Shown: piece after piece, positions 18,331 to 28,766 of the stretch | Position numbering within the stretch: position 1 is the first letter of the stretch | Layout of the letters: the number at the start of each line of letters is the position of its first letter | DNA from: an uncultured Nioella sp. | Lineage (GTDB): Bacteria > Pseudomonadota > Alphaproteobacteria > Rhodobacterales > Rhodobacteraceae | Direction: 5' to 3' | Assembly (NCBI GenBank): GCA_947495575.1 | Contig: CANLZL010000003.1 | Coordinates: forward strand, 452,807-516,806 | DNA length: 64,000 nucleotides | Notes under the pieces: model-generated | The model's input: only the letters and a program-made list of their open reading frames with translations | Told to the model about the DNA's origin: nothing | The model's database searches: none | Position numbers and translations under genes: made by a program

Positions 18331-19602
18331 ATGACAATTGAAAAACTGGCTCTGGCCGAGCTTAAGGCCAAATCTCCAAAAGACTTGTTGGCTGTCGCCG
18401 AAGAGCTGGAAATTGAGAACGCGTCGACCATGCGCAAAGGCGACATGATGTTCTCGATCCTGAAAGAGCGCGCGGAAGATGGCTGGGAAATTTCCGGCGA
18501 TGGCGTTTTGGAAGTGCTGCAGGACGGGTTCGGTTACCTGCGCAGCCCTGAAGCGAACTATCTTTCCGGCCCGGATGACATTTACGTCAGCCCGGACATG
18601 ATCCGCCAGCATTCACTGAGAACCGGTGACACGGTTGAAGGCGTGATCAATGCGCCGCGCGAAAATGAGCGCTATTTCTGCCTGGTCAAAGTTGCGAAGA
18701 TCAACTTTGAAGAACCAGAAAAAGCCCGCCACAAAGTGGCTTTTGATAACCTGACACCGCTCTATCCCGATGAGCGTCTGAAGATGGAAATCGAAGATCC
18801 TACGATAAAAGACCGGTCAGCGCGGATCATTGACTTGGTATCACCTATCGGGAAAGGCCAGCGTTCTTTGATCGTAGCGCCGCCGCGGACGGGTAAAACG
18901 GTTCTGCTGCAAAATATCGCCCATTCGATCGAGGCCAACCACCCTGAATGCTACCTGATCGTTCTCTTGATCGACGAACGTCCGGAAGAAGTGACGGATA
19001 TGCAGCGCTCTGTGAAGGGTGAGGTTGTCTCTTCGACCTTCGACGAGCCAGCGACCCGCCACGTCGCTGTATCCGAGATGGTAATTGAGAAAGCCAAACG
19101 CCTTGTGGAACATAAACGCGATGTTGTGATCCTTCTCGACTCGATCACCCGCCTCGGGCGCGCGTTCAACACCGTTGTGCCGTCATCTGGTAAGGTTCTG
19201 ACCGGTGGTGTTGATGCCAACGCCCTGCAGCGCCCAAAACGCTTCTTTGGGGCCGCGCGGAACATCGAAGAGGGCGGGTCACTGACCATCATCGCAACCG
19301 CGCTGATCGATACAGGTAGCCGGATGGATGAGGTCATCTTTGAAGAGTTTAAGGGTACAGGTAACTCTGAAATCGTTCTGGACCGCAAAGTTGCTGACAA
19401 ACGCGTCTTCCCTGCAATGGATATTCTCAAATCTGGCACGCGGAAAGAAGATCTGCTGGTCGACGCAAAAGACCTGCAAAAAACCTTCTTGCTGCGCCGC
19501 ATTCTGAACCCGATGGGAACGACAGATGCGATCGAGTTCCTGATTTCGAAGTTGAAGCAGACCAAGTCCAATTCTGAATTCTTTGATTCAATGAATACCT
19601 GA
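18331..19602 (+). CDS. rho: Transcription termination factor Rho
   Basis: Rho is the hexameric RNA-dependent ATPase that terminates transcription. The start at 18331 ([16 protein letters not shown]) gives 423 residues and matches the usual N-terminus; an ATG 30 bases upstream at 18301 is the alternative. Visible features are the N-terminal helix-rich domain, the RNA-binding cold-shock-like domain around DGFGYLRS, and Walker A APPRTGKT near residue 185. The Q-loop region [18 protein letters not shown] follows. It lies between hemJ and mnmE on the plus strand. Confidence 0.97.
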   Translation: MTIEKLALAELKAKSPKDLLAVAEELEIENASTMRKGDMMFSILKERAEDGWEISGDGVLEVLQDGFGYLRSPEANYLSGPDDIYVSPDMIRQHSLRTGDTVEGVINAPRENERYFCLVKVAKINFEEPEKARHKVAFDNLTPLYPDERLKMEIEDPTIKDRSARIIDLVSPIGKGQRSLIVAPPRTGKTVLLQNIAHSIEANHPECYLIVLLIDERPEEVTDMQRSVKGEVVSSTFDEPATRHVAVSEMVIEKAKRLVEHKRDVVILLDSITRLGRAFNTVVPSSGKVLTGGVDANALQRPKRFFGAARNIEEGGSLTIIATALIDTGSRMDEVIFEEFKGTGNSEIVLDRKVADKRVFPAMDILKSGTRKEDLLVDAKDLQKTFLLRRILNPMGTTDAIEFLISKLKQTKSNSEFFDSMNT

Positions 19603-19625
19603 CCAACTGTTCCTTGGGGGTTGCT

Positions 19626-20915
19626 ATGGATTCGATTTATGCGCAGGCAACGGCGCCCGGCAAGTCGGGCGTCGCAGTGATCCGCGTTTCGGGTCCGGAC
19701 GCCTTTGAAATCGCAGGAAAATTGATGAAATCGGTACCTGAGCCAGGGCAGGCCCGCCTGCGCAGGCTTTCGGATTCCGAATTGGGCCATCTGGATGATG
19801 CATTGGTTCTGTCCTTTCAGGGACCAAACAGTTTTACCGGCGAAAATACAGTGGAACTTCAGACACATGGCGGACCGTCCACCGTTGCCGCGGTTTTGAC
19901 GGCAATCCAGAACACCAGGCTGGCTCGCATTGCAGAGCCGGGAGAGTTTACGCGCCGCGCTCTCGAAAATGACCGAATGGACTTGGCGCAAGTTGAAGGA
20001 CTTGCGGATTTGGTTGATGCGGAAACAGAAGCCCAAAGAATTCAGGCGTTACGCGTCCTTTCCGGGGCATTGGGAGGCCTGGTGGAAGAATGGCGCGCAA
20101 TGCTGTTGCGCGCTGCCGCATTACTGGAAGTCACGATTGATTTTGCCGATGAAGAGGTTCCCGTTGATGTCGGGACAGAGGTTTTGGATCTACTATCCAA
20201 CGTGATGGCGGGGCTGCGTAGCGAGATTTCCGGAGTGGATGTTGCAGAGCGTATTAGAGAAGGGTTTGAGGTCGCCATTTTGGGGGCGCCCAATGCGGGA
20301 AAATCTACACTTCTCAACCGGTTAGCAGGTCGCGATGCGGCGATCACCTCCGAAATTGCGGGTACTACTCGCGATGTCATCGAAGTCCGGATGGATCTCC
20401 GGGGTCTGCCGGTGACAATTCTTGATACCGCCGGCCTTCGAGTGTCGGATGATGTGGTTGAGCAAATTGGGGTTGAGCGCGCGAGAGAGCGCGCGGCGCG
20501 CGCTGATATTCGCGTATTTCTTAAATCAACTGCGGAAGAAGTTCCGCAATTTGATCTGTCCGAAGATGATATTACCCTTATTGGGAAGTCCGATCTAGGC
20601 GAAGCCACCGACGGCACAATTTCGGGGGTCACTGGTCAAGGTGTTGATCAATTGATTGATCGTCTCCATGCGGTTTTGTCTTCACGTGCAGCAGGACAGA
20701 CAACCGCGACTCATTTTAGACATGCCGTTGCAATGAAATCTGCGTTGTCCTCTTTGGAGGCGGCAGTACTTGATGTAAGGGTTGGTCCGGAACGCACAGA
20801 ACTGGCCGCCGAATCCCTACGACAGGCTGTGCGTGAACTGGAGGCGTTGGTCGGACGCATCGACGTGGAAACGGTTTTGGGCGAGATATTCTCGCGGTTC
20901 TGCTTGGGAAAATAG
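19626..20915 (+). CDS. mnmE: tRNA modification GTPase MnmE
   Basis: MnmE works with MnmG to add the carboxymethylaminomethyl group to U34 of certain tRNAs. The start at 19626 follows a GGGGG 5 bases upstream and gives 429 residues. The N-terminal folate-binding domain ([13 protein letters not shown]) is followed by the GTPase core, GAPNAGKST near residue 221 and DTAGL near residue 266. It ends in the characteristic Cys motif FCLGK. Its stop codon TAG forms part of the ribosome-binding site of mnmG, 11 bases upstream. Confidence 0.97.
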   Translation: MDSIYAQATAPGKSGVAVIRVSGPDAFEIAGKLMKSVPEPGQARLRRLSDSELGHLDDALVLSFQGPNSFTGENTVELQTHGGPSTVAAVLTAIQNTRLARIAEPGEFTRRALENDRMDLAQVEGLADLVDAETEAQRIQALRVLSGALGGLVEEWRAMLLRAAALLEVTIDFADEEVPVDVGTEVLDLLSNVMAGLRSEISGVDVAERIREGFEVAILGAPNAGKSTLLNRLAGRDAAITSEIAGTTRDVIEVRMDLRGLPVTILDTAGLRVSDDVVEQIGVERARERAARADIRVFLKSTAEEVPQFDLSEDDITLIGKSDLGEATDGTISGVTGQGVDQLIDRLHAVLSSRAAGQTTATHFRHAVAMKSALSSLEAAVLDVRVGPERTELAAESLRQAVRELEALVGRIDVETVLGEIFSRFCLGK

Positions 20916-20918
20916 GAG

Positions 20919-20934
20919 CGTTTCACGTGAAACA
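20919..20934. promoter_or_regulatory. parS: parS centromere site overlapping the mnmG start codon
   Basis: The site CGTTTCACGTGAAACA matches 15 of 16 bases of the bacterial parS consensus and contains the full 14-bp GTTTCACGTGAAAC palindrome at 20920-20933. The mnmG GTG start codon (20927-20929) lies inside the CACGTG core. It is about 3.3 kb from the origin candidate and 3.3 kb before parB. Confidence 0.93.
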
Positions 20935-22792
20935 ATCTGACTTTGATGTGATCGTTATCGGTGGCGGCCATGCAGGAGCAGAGGCCGCGCACGTAGCTTG
21001 TCGCGCCGGAGTGAATGTCGCGCTTTTGACCCTGAAGGCGGACGCGATTGGCGTCATGTCATGTAACCCGGCCATAGGGGGGCTAGGAAAAGGGCATCTT
21101 GTCCGTGAAATTGACGCGTTAGACGGGGTTATGGGCCGAGTGGCCGACGTCTCGGGCATCCAGTTTCGTCTATTGAACCGACGTAAAGGACCCGCGGTTC
21201 AAGGCCCGCGCACACAATCCGATCGCAGACTTTATCGCATGGCGATGCAAAACGAACTTCGAGACCTTCCAAACCTAACCACCGTAGAGGGCGAAGCCGT
21301 CGATTTCCTGATGCGGGGGCCGCGCGTGGTCGGTGTGAGGCTTCAGGATGATAGTGAAATACTTGCAAGCTCGGTCATCCTTACGACCGGCACATTTCTT
21401 CGTGGTGTGATCCATATCGGTGACGAAAGCCGTCCGGGCGGACGGATGGGCGACGCACCATCAAATTTGCTAGCGCAGCGAATGGACAGTTTCGATTTGC
21501 CACTTGGGCGGCTAAAAACCGGAACACCACCAAGATTAAGCGCCAAGTCAATTGCGTGGGATGAGCTTGAAATGCAGCCCGGTGACGAAGAACCGGTGAT
21601 GTTCTCATTTATGTCCAAAGGCCCGCTGGTACGACAGGTTTCCTGCGGCATCACGCATACGAATGACCACACGCACAGTATTATCCGCGATAACTTGTCA
21701 CGATCCGCCATGTATGGCGGTCACATAGAAGGGATCGGCCCGCGCTATTGCCCGTCCATAGAAGACAAGATCGTAAGGTTTGCCGACAAAACCTCCCATC
21801 AGATTTTCTTGGAGCCGGAAGGCCTTGATACAGATACGGTCTATCCAAACGGGATCTCTACCAGCTTGCCAATTGACGTGCAGGAAGACTACGTGCATTC
21901 AATTCGCGGGCTTGAGCAGGCCGAAATTCTTCAACCCGGCTATGCAATTGAATATGACTATGTGGATCCGACGTCATTGGGACCGGATTTGGCACTGAAT
22001 TCCGTTCCTGGTTTGTATTTGGCGGGCCAGATAAACGGAACAACCGGTTATGAGGAAGCCGCAGCTCAGGGCTTGGTTGCAGGGCTGAACGCTGCTCGTT
22101 CCGCCAAGGGGCTGGAGCCGGCGCTCTTTCCCAGAAGCGAATCTTACATCGGCGTCATGATCGATGACCTGGTCACGCGCGGCGTGGCAGAACCCTATCG
22201 CATGTTCACATCGCGCGCCGAGTTTCGTTTGGCGCTTAGGGCGGACAACGCTGATCAACGGCTGACGCCGCAGGGCATTGATTTGAATATCGTTTCTGAA
22301 CACCGCCAGGTGTTCTTCAATGAAAAAATGGAGCGCTTGACCAAAGGATACGACCAGTTAGCAGGCCTTTCCTTGACTCCGAAAGAGGGCAGGGGCCACG
22401 GGCTGAAGGTCAATGAAGACGGTCGCCGCCGTTCGGCGATTGATCTACTGGCACTGCCTGATGTGGCGATGGCCGACCTCTCAAGTATTTGGCCCGCAAT
22501 CTTGGAAATTGATGCGGAAACCCAAGCTCAGATTTCTCGCGAGGCACTTTACGCCAGCTATATCGAAAGACAAAAACGCGACGTTGCTGTTCTTAATCGT
22601 GATGAGGGCCACAAGATCCCCTTGGACTTTTCGTACGATGGAATTGAAGGCCTCTCGAATGAATTAAGGTCCAAGCTTGCTCGCGTTCGACCAACTACGC
22701 TTGCTCAAGCCGGTAGGATCGACGGAATGACACCGGCAGCGCTTACTTTGTTGTTAACGAGAATTCGAAAGAATGAACGGAGGCGCGCATGA
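20927..22792 (+). CDS. mnmG: tRNA uridine-5-carboxymethylaminomethyl modification enzyme MnmG (GidA)
   Basis: The 621-residue FAD protein is the partner of MnmE in wobble-uridine modification. The GTG start at 20927 is preceded by GGAG 8 bases upstream. FAD-binding [14 protein letters not shown] (residues 8-21), the [12 protein letters not shown] motif near residue 46 and [11 protein letters not shown] near residue 195 are family landmarks. Cys-containing [16 protein letters not shown] lies near residue 366. Its start codon is embedded in a parS site, and rsmG overlaps its stop by ATGA. Confidence 0.97.
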   Translation: MKQSDFDVIVIGGGHAGAEAAHVACRAGVNVALLTLKADAIGVMSCNPAIGGLGKGHLVREIDALDGVMGRVADVSGIQFRLLNRRKGPAVQGPRTQSDRRLYRMAMQNELRDLPNLTTVEGEAVDFLMRGPRVVGVRLQDDSEILASSVILTTGTFLRGVIHIGDESRPGGRMGDAPSNLLAQRMDSFDLPLGRLKTGTPPRLSAKSIAWDELEMQPGDEEPVMFSFMSKGPLVRQVSCGITHTNDHTHSIIRDNLSRSAMYGGHIEGIGPRYCPSIEDKIVRFADKTSHQIFLEPEGLDTDTVYPNGISTSLPIDVQEDYVHSIRGLEQAEILQPGYAIEYDYVDPTSLGPDLALNSVPGLYLAGQINGTTGYEEAAAQGLVAGLNAARSAKGLEPALFPRSESYIGVMIDDLVTRGVAEPYRMFTSRAEFRLALRADNADQRLTPQGIDLNIVSEHRQVFFNEKMERLTKGYDQLAGLSLTPKEGRGHGLKVNEDGRRRSAIDLLALPDVAMADLSSIWPAILEIDAETQAQISREALYASYIERQKRDVAVLNRDEGHKIPLDFSYDGIEGLSNELRSKLARVRPTTLAQAGRIDGMTPAALTLLLTRIRKNERRRA

Positions 22793-23415
22793 ATGGCGGG
22801 TCCGCACGAGAACACATCCGCGCCAATGTTTCACGTGAAACATTCGACCGGCTGACAAGATATGCCGAGCAGCTAGAAAAGTGGCAACGCGCCATCAACC
22901 TAGTTTCAAAAAACACAATCCCCGACTTGTGGAGCCGTCACTTTCTGGATTCGTTTCAAGTTTTCGCCAACGCAAACATTGAGGCAGGCAAGTGGGTCGA
23001 TATTGGATCGGGCGCGGGGTTCCCTGGGCTGGTCTGCGCGGTCTTAGCCATGGAAAAAGCGCCAAAAATTGTTTTTACGCTTATCGAAAGCGATCAGCGG
23101 AAGTGCAGTTTTCTAAGAACAATTACACATGAATTGGGCGCTCCAGCAACGATCATCACCTCACGAATTGAACACGCTCCACCGCAGGAGGCCGATATTC
23201 TGTCGGCCCGCGCGCTGGCGTCGCTTTCAAAACTGAATGAATACGCCGAGAGGCATTTAAGGCCATCTGGTGTTGCCCTTTTTTCAAAAGGCGCAACACA
23301 TGCCAAAGAAATCAAAGACGCGCTTGAGACTTGGGACATGTCAGTGGAATCTGTACTTAGTCAAACCGATCCCAATTCTGTGATTCTGAAAATCGGAGAT
23401 ATCCGCCGTGCCTGA
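22789..23415 (+). CDS. rsmG: 16S rRNA (guanine527-N7)-methyltransferase RsmG (GidB)
   Basis: RsmG methylates N7 of G527 in 16S rRNA using S-adenosylmethionine. The 208-residue protein shows the SAM-binding [15 protein letters not shown] near residue 67 and the [13 protein letters not shown] strand near residue 97. The SRHFLDS segment is also typical. The VSRETF peptide near residue 14 is encoded by an embedded parS site, a feature shared by many alphaproteobacteria. It overlaps mnmG by 4 bases and parA by 8 bases. Confidence 0.96.
   Translation: MNGGSAREHIRANVSRETFDRLTRYAEQLEKWQRAINLVSKNTIPDLWSRHFLDSFQVFANANIEAGKWVDIGSGAGFPGLVCAVLAMEKAPKIVFTLIESDQRKCSFLRTITHELGAPATIITSRIEHAPPQEADILSARALASLSKLNEYAERHLRPSGVALFSKGATHAKEIKDALETWDMSVESVLSQTDPNSVILKIGDIRRA
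22827..22842. promoter_or_regulatory. parS: Perfect parS centromere site inside rsmG
   Basis: TGTTTCACGTGAAACA is an exact 16-base parS; the dyad extends to 20 bases (AATGTTTCACGTGAAACATT, 22825-22844). It lies in the 5' coding part of rsmG, 1.4 kb before parB, and is expected to nucleate ParB binding. Confidence 0.96.
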
Positions 23416-24199
23416 CCGCCAAAAGTCTCGTTTGATTGCAATTGCAAACCAGAAAGGGGGAGTCGGAAAGACCACAACGGCGATCAACCTTGGGGCAGCA
23501 CTTGCTGTCGAGGGCCGGCGCGTTCTGGTCATCGACCTTGACCCACAAGGCAACGCATCGACTGGCCTGGGTATTGAGCCGGACCAGCGAAATTTTACGA
23601 CCTACGATTTGCTGATCGAAGGGATGCCCCTGCGCGAAATTGTCTTGCCAACGGCCAGCGACAATCTCTGGATTGCCCCGGCAACAACGGACCTTAGTTC
23701 GGCCGATGTTGAGCTGGTAAGCAATGAAAACCGGGTGTTTCTGCTGAAAGACGCGCTGAACAGCGACCTGATGGCCGATTTCGACTTTGTTTTGATGGAT
23801 TGCCCGCCGTCGCTAAATTTGCTCACCGTCAACGCCATGGTGGCCGCAGACGCCGTTCTCGTCCCGCTTCAATCGGAGTTCTTTGCGCTTGAAGGCCTGT
23901 CGCAGCTGATGCTGACCATCCGCGAAGTGCGCCAATCGGCAAACCCTGGCCTTCGAATTGAGGGTGTCGTTCTGACTATGTATGACATGCGCAACAATCT
24001 TTGCCGACAAGTGGAAGAGGATGCGCGCGAAAATCTTGGGCCGCTTGTCTATAACACGCGAATTCCTCGAAATGTTCGGTTGAGTGAAGCCCCATCCTAT
24101 GCAATGCCAATCCTCCAATACGATCCAACGTCGAAAGGTAGCGAAGCATATCGCGATCTCGCACAGGAATTGTTGGCCAGACACATGCAACCAGCATAA
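23408..24199 (+). CDS. parA: Chromosome partitioning ATPase ParA
   Basis: ParA is a deviant Walker ATPase that binds DNA non-specifically and moves ParB-parS complexes. The 263-residue protein has the deviant Walker A KGGVGKTTT at residues 16-24, the LVIDLDPQGNASTG motif near residue 40 and MDCPPSLNLL near residue 123. No N-terminal helix-turn-helix domain is present, which is the chromosomal type. The GTG start at 23408 overlaps rsmG by 8 bases; parB follows after 16 bases. Confidence 0.97.
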   Translation: MPDRQKSRLIAIANQKGGVGKTTTAINLGAALAVEGRRVLVIDLDPQGNASTGLGIEPDQRNFTTYDLLIEGMPLREIVLPTASDNLWIAPATTDLSSADVELVSNENRVFLLKDALNSDLMADFDFVLMDCPPSLNLLTVNAMVAADAVLVPLQSEFFALEGLSQLMLTIREVRQSANPGLRIEGVVLTMYDMRNNLCRQVEEDARENLGPLVYNTRIPRNVRLSEAPSYAMPILQYDPTSKGSEAYRDLAQELLARHMQPA

Positions 24200-24215
24200 T
24201 TGAGGGGATAAGGCA

Positions 24216-25103
24216 ATGGCAGCAAAGAAGAACAGGGGTCTGGGCCGCGGATTGAGCGCCCTGATGGCCGACATTCAAGAGCCAGAAGCGGATCAATCAA
24301 GGGCCGAAACACGCCGCGCCGATCTATCGATCCCCATTGAACGGGTTCATCCAAATCCGGATCAGCCCCGTCGCGCCTTTACACAAGAAGCGCTGGAGGA
24401 GCTGTCGGCCTCAATTCGCGAAAAGGGAATCATTCAGCCCCTTATTGTTCGGCCTGACCCAGCAAACGACGGTGAATATCAAATTGTCGCCGGGGAGCGT
24501 CGTTGGCGTGCGGCGCAAATGGCGCAATTGCACGAAGTTCCGGCAATCATTCGCGAATTTGACGACACTGAAGTGCTCGAAGTTGCAATTATTGAGAACA
24601 TACAGCGTGCCGACCTCAATCCCATTGAAGAAGCAATGGGGTACCGGCAACTGATGGATCGCTTTAGCCACACCCAAGATCGTCTGGCGGAAGCGATGGG
24701 CAAAAGTCGATCGCATATCGCCAACCTGATGCGTCTACTGAACCTGCCAGAAGACGTTCAAGAGCATCTGCGACGGGGGGATCTTTCCGCAGGCCACGCC
24801 CGTGCACTTGTGGGACACGAAAATGCGTCCGACATCGCCCGGCAGGTGATTTCAAATGGTCTATCGGTGCGCGAAGTCGAAAAACTAATGCGGGCCAGCG
24901 GGGAGAGCAGGACAAGTCGGCGAAGCGTCCCGCAACCCAAGGATGCTGACACGAAGGCACTTGAGGGCGATCTTTCTGCCGCAATTGGAATGAAGGTGAC
25001 AATTGATCACGACGCCGCACAAGGCGGCGGACGGGTCAGTATCCAATATCGGGATTTGACGCAGCTTGATGATCTGTTGCGCCTTTTGAACTCGCAGAAT
25101 TAG
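24216..25103 (+). CDS. parB: Chromosome partitioning protein ParB
   Basis: ParB binds parS and spreads as a CTP-dependent clamp. The 295-residue protein has the N-terminal GLGRGLSALMAD start and the CTPase/ParB domain with PNPDQPRR near residue 47. The GERRWRAAQ motif lies near residue 93, and ENIQRADLNPIEEA near residue 127. The helix-turn-helix SHIANLMRLL (near 166) reads the parS site. A C-terminal dimerisation segment ends the protein. Its stop overlaps that of the convergent hemW. Confidence 0.97.
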   Translation: MAAKKNRGLGRGLSALMADIQEPEADQSRAETRRADLSIPIERVHPNPDQPRRAFTQEALEELSASIREKGIIQPLIVRPDPANDGEYQIVAGERRWRAAQMAQLHEVPAIIREFDDTEVLEVAIIENIQRADLNPIEEAMGYRQLMDRFSHTQDRLAEAMGKSRSHIANLMRLLNLPEDVQEHLRRGDLSAGHARALVGHENASDIARQVISNGLSVREVEKLMRASGESRTSRRSVPQPKDADTKALEGDLSAAIGMKVTIDHDAAQGGGRVSIQYRDLTQLDDLLRLLNSQN

Positions 25104-26287
25104 AGCAATAGCTCTCGAAGGACGGCATTCAACAAGGGGCGGCCGCGGCCGGTTGCTCCAACAAGGTCACCATTTCGAAAAATAAACCCATCGCTTTCCA
25201 GCTGATCCAGAACGACAGGATTCAATTGCTGACCCGATAAGGCCGCAAATCTCGATTGGGAGCTGCCTTCGGTCAAGCGCATACTCATCATCAGGTATTC
25301 CGTTGCTTGATCATGTGGGCTTATAGGTTCACAGTTTCGTTCACCGTTTCCGCTGGTTTCAACTTGCGTCAACCAATCCAGCGGCGACCTGAGCGTGTCC
25401 GTCGCATATCGACGACCATCTTTTGACAGACGGCCATGTGCCCCAGGTCCGATTCCCAGATAATCGCCATACCGCCAATAAATCAGGTTATGACGGCTTT
25501 GGGCCATGTCCCTGGCGTGGTTGGAGATTTCATATGCAGGCATTCCATGCGCCTCGCAAACCTCTTGCGTCTGCTCAAACATATCGGCTGCGGAATCGTC
25601 CTTGGGCAGTCCCTTGAGGCCGCCCTTGGCATATCTGTCACCAAAAGCGGTCCCATCTTCGATCGTCAATTGATAGAGCGAAAGGTGATCAATCGCCATA
25701 TTTAGAGCCTCCTTCAGCTCCTGCTTCCAATCATTTAGAGTTTGATGTTGGCGGGCATAGATCAAATCGAAACTGACACGATCAAAGATCGACCGCGCTG
25801 TTTCAAATGCTGCTTTCGCCTCAGCCACGCTGTGCAGGCGCCCAAGCCGGCGTAAATCACTATCCCTAAGAGATTGAACTCCCATAGAAATTCGGTTTAC
25901 GCCTGCGTCTCGATAGGCTTGAAAGCGATCAGCCTCAACAGAGGTTGGATTTGCCTCTAGGCTGACTTCAAAACTGTTTGAAATCCGCCATGTTGCGCGA
26001 ATTTCATCAAGGATCGCGTGAACAAGGTCGGGATCCATCAAGGATGGTGTGCCGCCGCCAAAAAATACTGTATTTAGTGTACGTTCTGAGGTTTCCCTAC
26101 CATATCTGTTGATCTCTGACAGAAAGGCGCGCTTCCACCGGTCCTGATCAACTCTGGCAGAAACATGGCTGTTAAAGTCGCAATAGGGGCATTTGGCTAA
26201 GCAATAGGGCCAATGCAGGTAGAGGCCGAAGCCTCCGTTTTGCCAATCATCGCCGGCCAAGCGCTGAAACCAGTTTGTTGAACGCAT
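25100..26287 (-). CDS. hemW: Radical SAM protein HemW (heme chaperone-like, formerly HemN-like)
   Basis: The start at 26287 ([12 protein letters not shown]) gives 395 residues and overlaps rdgB by 41 bases. The radical SAM cluster motif is [10 protein letters not shown] near residue 28, with the HWPYC prefix that separates HemW from true coproporphyrinogen oxidase HemN. GGGTPS lies near residue 77, and the GIGPGAHGR segment near residue 280. HemW proteins bind heme and probably deliver it. It forms an operon with rdgB and rph on the minus strand. Confidence 0.94.
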   Translation of the reverse strand: MRSTNWFQRLAGDDWQNGGFGLYLHWPYCLAKCPYCDFNSHVSARVDQDRWKRAFLSEINRYGRETSERTLNTVFFGGGTPSLMDPDLVHAILDEIRATWRISNSFEVSLEANPTSVEADRFQAYRDAGVNRISMGVQSLRDSDLRRLGRLHSVAEAKAAFETARSIFDRVSFDLIYARQHQTLNDWKQELKEALNMAIDHLSLYQLTIEDGTAFGDRYAKGGLKGLPKDDSAADMFEQTQEVCEAHGMPAYEISNHARDMAQSRHNLIYWRYGDYLGIGPGAHGRLSKDGRRYATDTLRSPLDWLTQVETSGNGERNCEPISPHDQATEYLMMSMRLTEGSSQSRFAALSGQQLNPVVLDQLESDGFIFRNGDLVGATGRGRPLLNAVLRELLL

Positions 26288-26858
26288 CCGCGCGGTGGCT
26301 GATCCGGTTCTTTTCTTCCCAATCCATCTCACCAAAGGTGATGTCATACCCGTCTGGCTGGAAAACGGGGTCATACCCGTGACCTTCTGCGCCGCGCATG
26401 GGCCAGACAACTTGCCCCTCTACGGTACCGGCAAACACTTCGTCATGCCCATCTGGCCAGGCAAGCACCAAAGTGGCACAAAACCGGGCGGTATGCGGCG
26501 CTGCTAAACCCGTGGCTGCAATCGCCTCGTGAGTTTTGCGCATCGCCATGTGAAAGTCGCGCCCGGTCGGCGTTTCAGCCCAATCGGCTGTGTAGACACC
26601 TGGAGCACCGTCAAGCGCGTCAACCTGAATGCCGGAATCGTCGGCCAGTGCAGGCAGGCCCGTAGCGCTGGCGGCTGCATGGGCCTTGATCCGCGCATTC
26701 TCGACAAATGTTGTCCCGGTTTCCTCTGGCTCGGGCAACCCATGATCCTTTGCGGATTGCACGGAGATTCCGAGTGGCTTGAGGAGATGTATAATCTCCT
26801 CAAGTTTGCCCGCATTATGGGTGGCCACAAGCAGAGTATCGCCTGTAAACGTCCGCAT
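26247..26858 (-). CDS. rdgB: Non-canonical purine NTP pyrophosphatase (RdgB/HAM1)
   Basis: RdgB hydrolyses ITP, dITP and XTP to keep damaged purines out of nucleic acids. The 203-residue protein has [14 protein letters not shown] near residue 9, the [17 protein letters not shown] motif near residue 71, and the [15 protein letters not shown] segment near residue 162. All are family hallmarks. The ATG at 26858 overlaps the rph stop by one base (TGATG), and its 3' end overlaps hemW by 41 bases. Confidence 0.95.
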   Translation of the reverse strand: MRTFTGDTLLVATHNAGKLEEIIHLLKPLGISVQSAKDHGLPEPEETGTTFVENARIKAHAAASATGLPALADDSGIQVDALDGAPGVYTADWAETPTGRDFHMAMRKTHEAIAATGLAAPHTARFCATLVLAWPDGHDEVFAGTVEGQVVWPMRGAEGHGYDPVFQPDGYDITFGEMDWEEKNRISHRADAFNKLVSALGRR

Positions 26859-27571
26859 CAGGAAACGGCCGCCTTCTGCGCGGCAACCAGCTCGGCCACA
26901 CCCTTTTCAGCCAGATCCATCAAATCATTGAACTGCGCCCGGCTAAATGTTGCCCCCTCGGCACTGGCTTGCAGTTCGATCAATTGGCCGGCGCCGGTCA
27001 TGACGAAATTGCCATCCGTACCCGCCTCGCTATCTTCGTCATAGTCGAGGTCCAAAACGGATTGACCCGCAAAAACACCGCAAGATACAGCGGCCACATG
27101 ATCAAGGATCGGATCAGAGATGATATCGCCCGCTTTTTGGAGTTTGTTTACGGCCAATCGCAGCGCGACCCATGCCCCGGTGATCGATGCACAACGCGTA
27201 CCGCCATCCGCCTGGATAACATCACAATCGATCGTGATCTGGCGTTCACCCAATGCGACCCGATCAATGCCTGCGCGCAACGACCGACCAATAAGGCGTT
27301 GAATTTCCTGCGTACGGCCCGATTGTTTGCCGGCAGCAGCTTCACGACGCATCCGCGTGTGCGTGGCGCGAGGTAACATTCCGTATTCGGCCGTTACCCA
27401 TCCAAGGCCGGTATTGCGCAGAAACGGCGGCACGCGTTCCTCCAGTGAGGCAGTGCACAGCACATGCGTGTTGCCACATTTGATCAGGCAAGATCCTTCG
27501 GCGTGGCGCGTTACGCCCGTTTCGATGGAAATCTCACGCATTTGGTCTAGGTTTCGGCCGGACGGGCGCAT
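26858..27571 (-). CDS. rph: Ribonuclease PH
   Basis: RNase PH trims the 3' ends of tRNA precursors by phosphorolysis. The start at 27571 ([12 protein letters not shown]) gives 237 residues, the normal length. Features include the [18 protein letters not shown] segment near residue 36, the RGxxxAEYGML-type [14 protein letters not shown] loop near residue 64, and [19 protein letters not shown] near residue 115. It is the first gene of the rph-rdgB-hemW minus-strand operon and is divergent from hrcA. Confidence 0.96.
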   Translation of the reverse strand: MRPSGRNLDQMREISIETGVTRHAEGSCLIKCGNTHVLCTASLEERVPPFLRNTGLGWVTAEYGMLPRATHTRMRREAAAGKQSGRTQEIQRLIGRSLRAGIDRVALGERQITIDCDVIQADGGTRCASITGAWVALRLAVNKLQKAGDIISDPILDHVAAVSCGVFAGQSVLDLDYDEDSEAGTDGNFVMTGAGQLIELQASAEGATFSRAQFNDLMDLAEKGVAELVAAQKAAVS

Positions 27572-27635
27572 ATCATTCTCCTGCAAAAGCTTGGGGGTTG
27601 GGATAGTCCCTTGGCACTAATGCGCGCAACCCCGA

Positions 27636-27665
27636 TTGACCTTTGCAGGGCCGAACACCTAAATA
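27636..27665 (+). promoter_or_regulatory. Candidate promoter of hrcA-grpE
   Basis: TTGACC at 27636-27641 and TAAATA at 27660-27665 are separated by 18 bases and end 26 bases before the hrcA start. No CIRCE operator (TTAGCACTC dyad) was found in this interval. Confidence 0.45.
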
Positions 27666-27691
27666 TCTTTGGTCCGATTTCATAGTGAGCC

Positions 27692-28756
27692 ATGACAGAC
27701 GCGAAAAATATCCTTTCCGAGATGAACGACCGCTCGCGCGAGGTATTTCGCCGTGTGGTCGAAGGATATTTGGAGACGGGCGCGCCGATGGGGTCGCGCA
27801 CGCTGACGCGTAGCCTGTCCGAGAAGGTGTCAGCCGCCACCATCCGCAATGTCATGCAGGATCTTGAGTTTCTGGGCCTCTTAGATAGCCCGCATGTTTC
27901 GGCTGGTCGCATTCCGACGCAACTTGGCCTGAGAATGTTTGTTGATGGCCTGCTCGAAGTTGGCGACCTGACGGATGACGATCGACAGAAATTGGATGCA
28001 ACCGTTGGTGACAATCAGTCTGATGTCACCCACAAACTAGACCGGGTCGGAGCAGCCCTGTCGGGCGTGACGCATGGAGCGAGCCTTGTTTTGGCGCCCA
28101 AACACGAAGCGCCAATCCGTCATATTGAGTTTGTCTCACTGGCACCCGATCGCGCGCTTGTCGTTTTGGTTATGGCAGATGGGCATGTGGAAAACCGAGT
28201 GTTCACGCCTCCGCCGGGACAAACCCCCAGCTCGATGCGCGAAGCGGCCAATTTCCTGAATGCGTTGGCGGAGGGGAAAACCGTCTCAGAGTTGCGCCAC
28301 CTGATGGAAACGCAAATCAAGGACAGGCGTCAGGAGTTGGACACCCTGGCCCAGGACCTGATCGAAAGCGGCGTTGCCGTCTGGGGCGAGGATACAGACG
28401 GAACCGAACGATTGATTGTCCGAGGGCGGGCGAATCTTTTGGATTCCGGTCCCGAAACAGAAGAGCTGGACCGCATCCGAACCCTCTTTGACGACCTTGA
28501 ACGCAAGCGGGACATCACCGAATTCCTCGAGTTGACCGAAGAGGGCGATGGGGTCCGCATATTTATTGGCTCTGAGAACAAACTTTTCTCACTTTCGGGT
28601 TCCTCTTTGGTGGTGTCTCCATATATGAACGCTGATCGAAAGATCATCGGCGCGGTCGGTGTGATTGGGCCCACAAGGCTCAATTACGGGCGCATCGTTC
28701 CGATTGTGGATTACACAGCACAACTGGTCGGCAAATTGATCTCCGACCAGGGATAA
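27692..28756 (+). CDS. hrcA: Heat-inducible transcription repressor HrcA
   Basis: HrcA represses chaperone genes by binding CIRCE operators. The 354-residue protein has an N-terminal winged-helix region (SREVFRRVVEGYLETGAPMG near residue 14, then SAATIRNVMQDLE) and a GAF-like domain. Its C-terminal end is VVSPYMNADRKIIGAVGVIG, typical of the family. It is followed by grpE after 10 bases. No CIRCE element was found upstream of hrcA or dnaK in this window, so its target, if the usual groESL, lies elsewhere. Confidence 0.95.
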   Translation: MTDAKNILSEMNDRSREVFRRVVEGYLETGAPMGSRTLTRSLSEKVSAATIRNVMQDLEFLGLLDSPHVSAGRIPTQLGLRMFVDGLLEVGDLTDDDRQKLDATVGDNQSDVTHKLDRVGAALSGVTHGASLVLAPKHEAPIRHIEFVSLAPDRALVVLVMADGHVENRVFTPPPGQTPSSMREAANFLNALAEGKTVSELRHLMETQIKDRRQELDTLAQDLIESGVAVWGEDTDGTERLIVRGRANLLDSGPETEELDRIRTLFDDLERKRDITEFLELTEEGDGVRIFIGSENKLFSLSGSSLVVSPYMNADRKIIGAVGVIGPTRLNYGRIVPIVDYTAQLVGKLISDQG

Positions 28757-28766
28757 GAGGTAAGAT

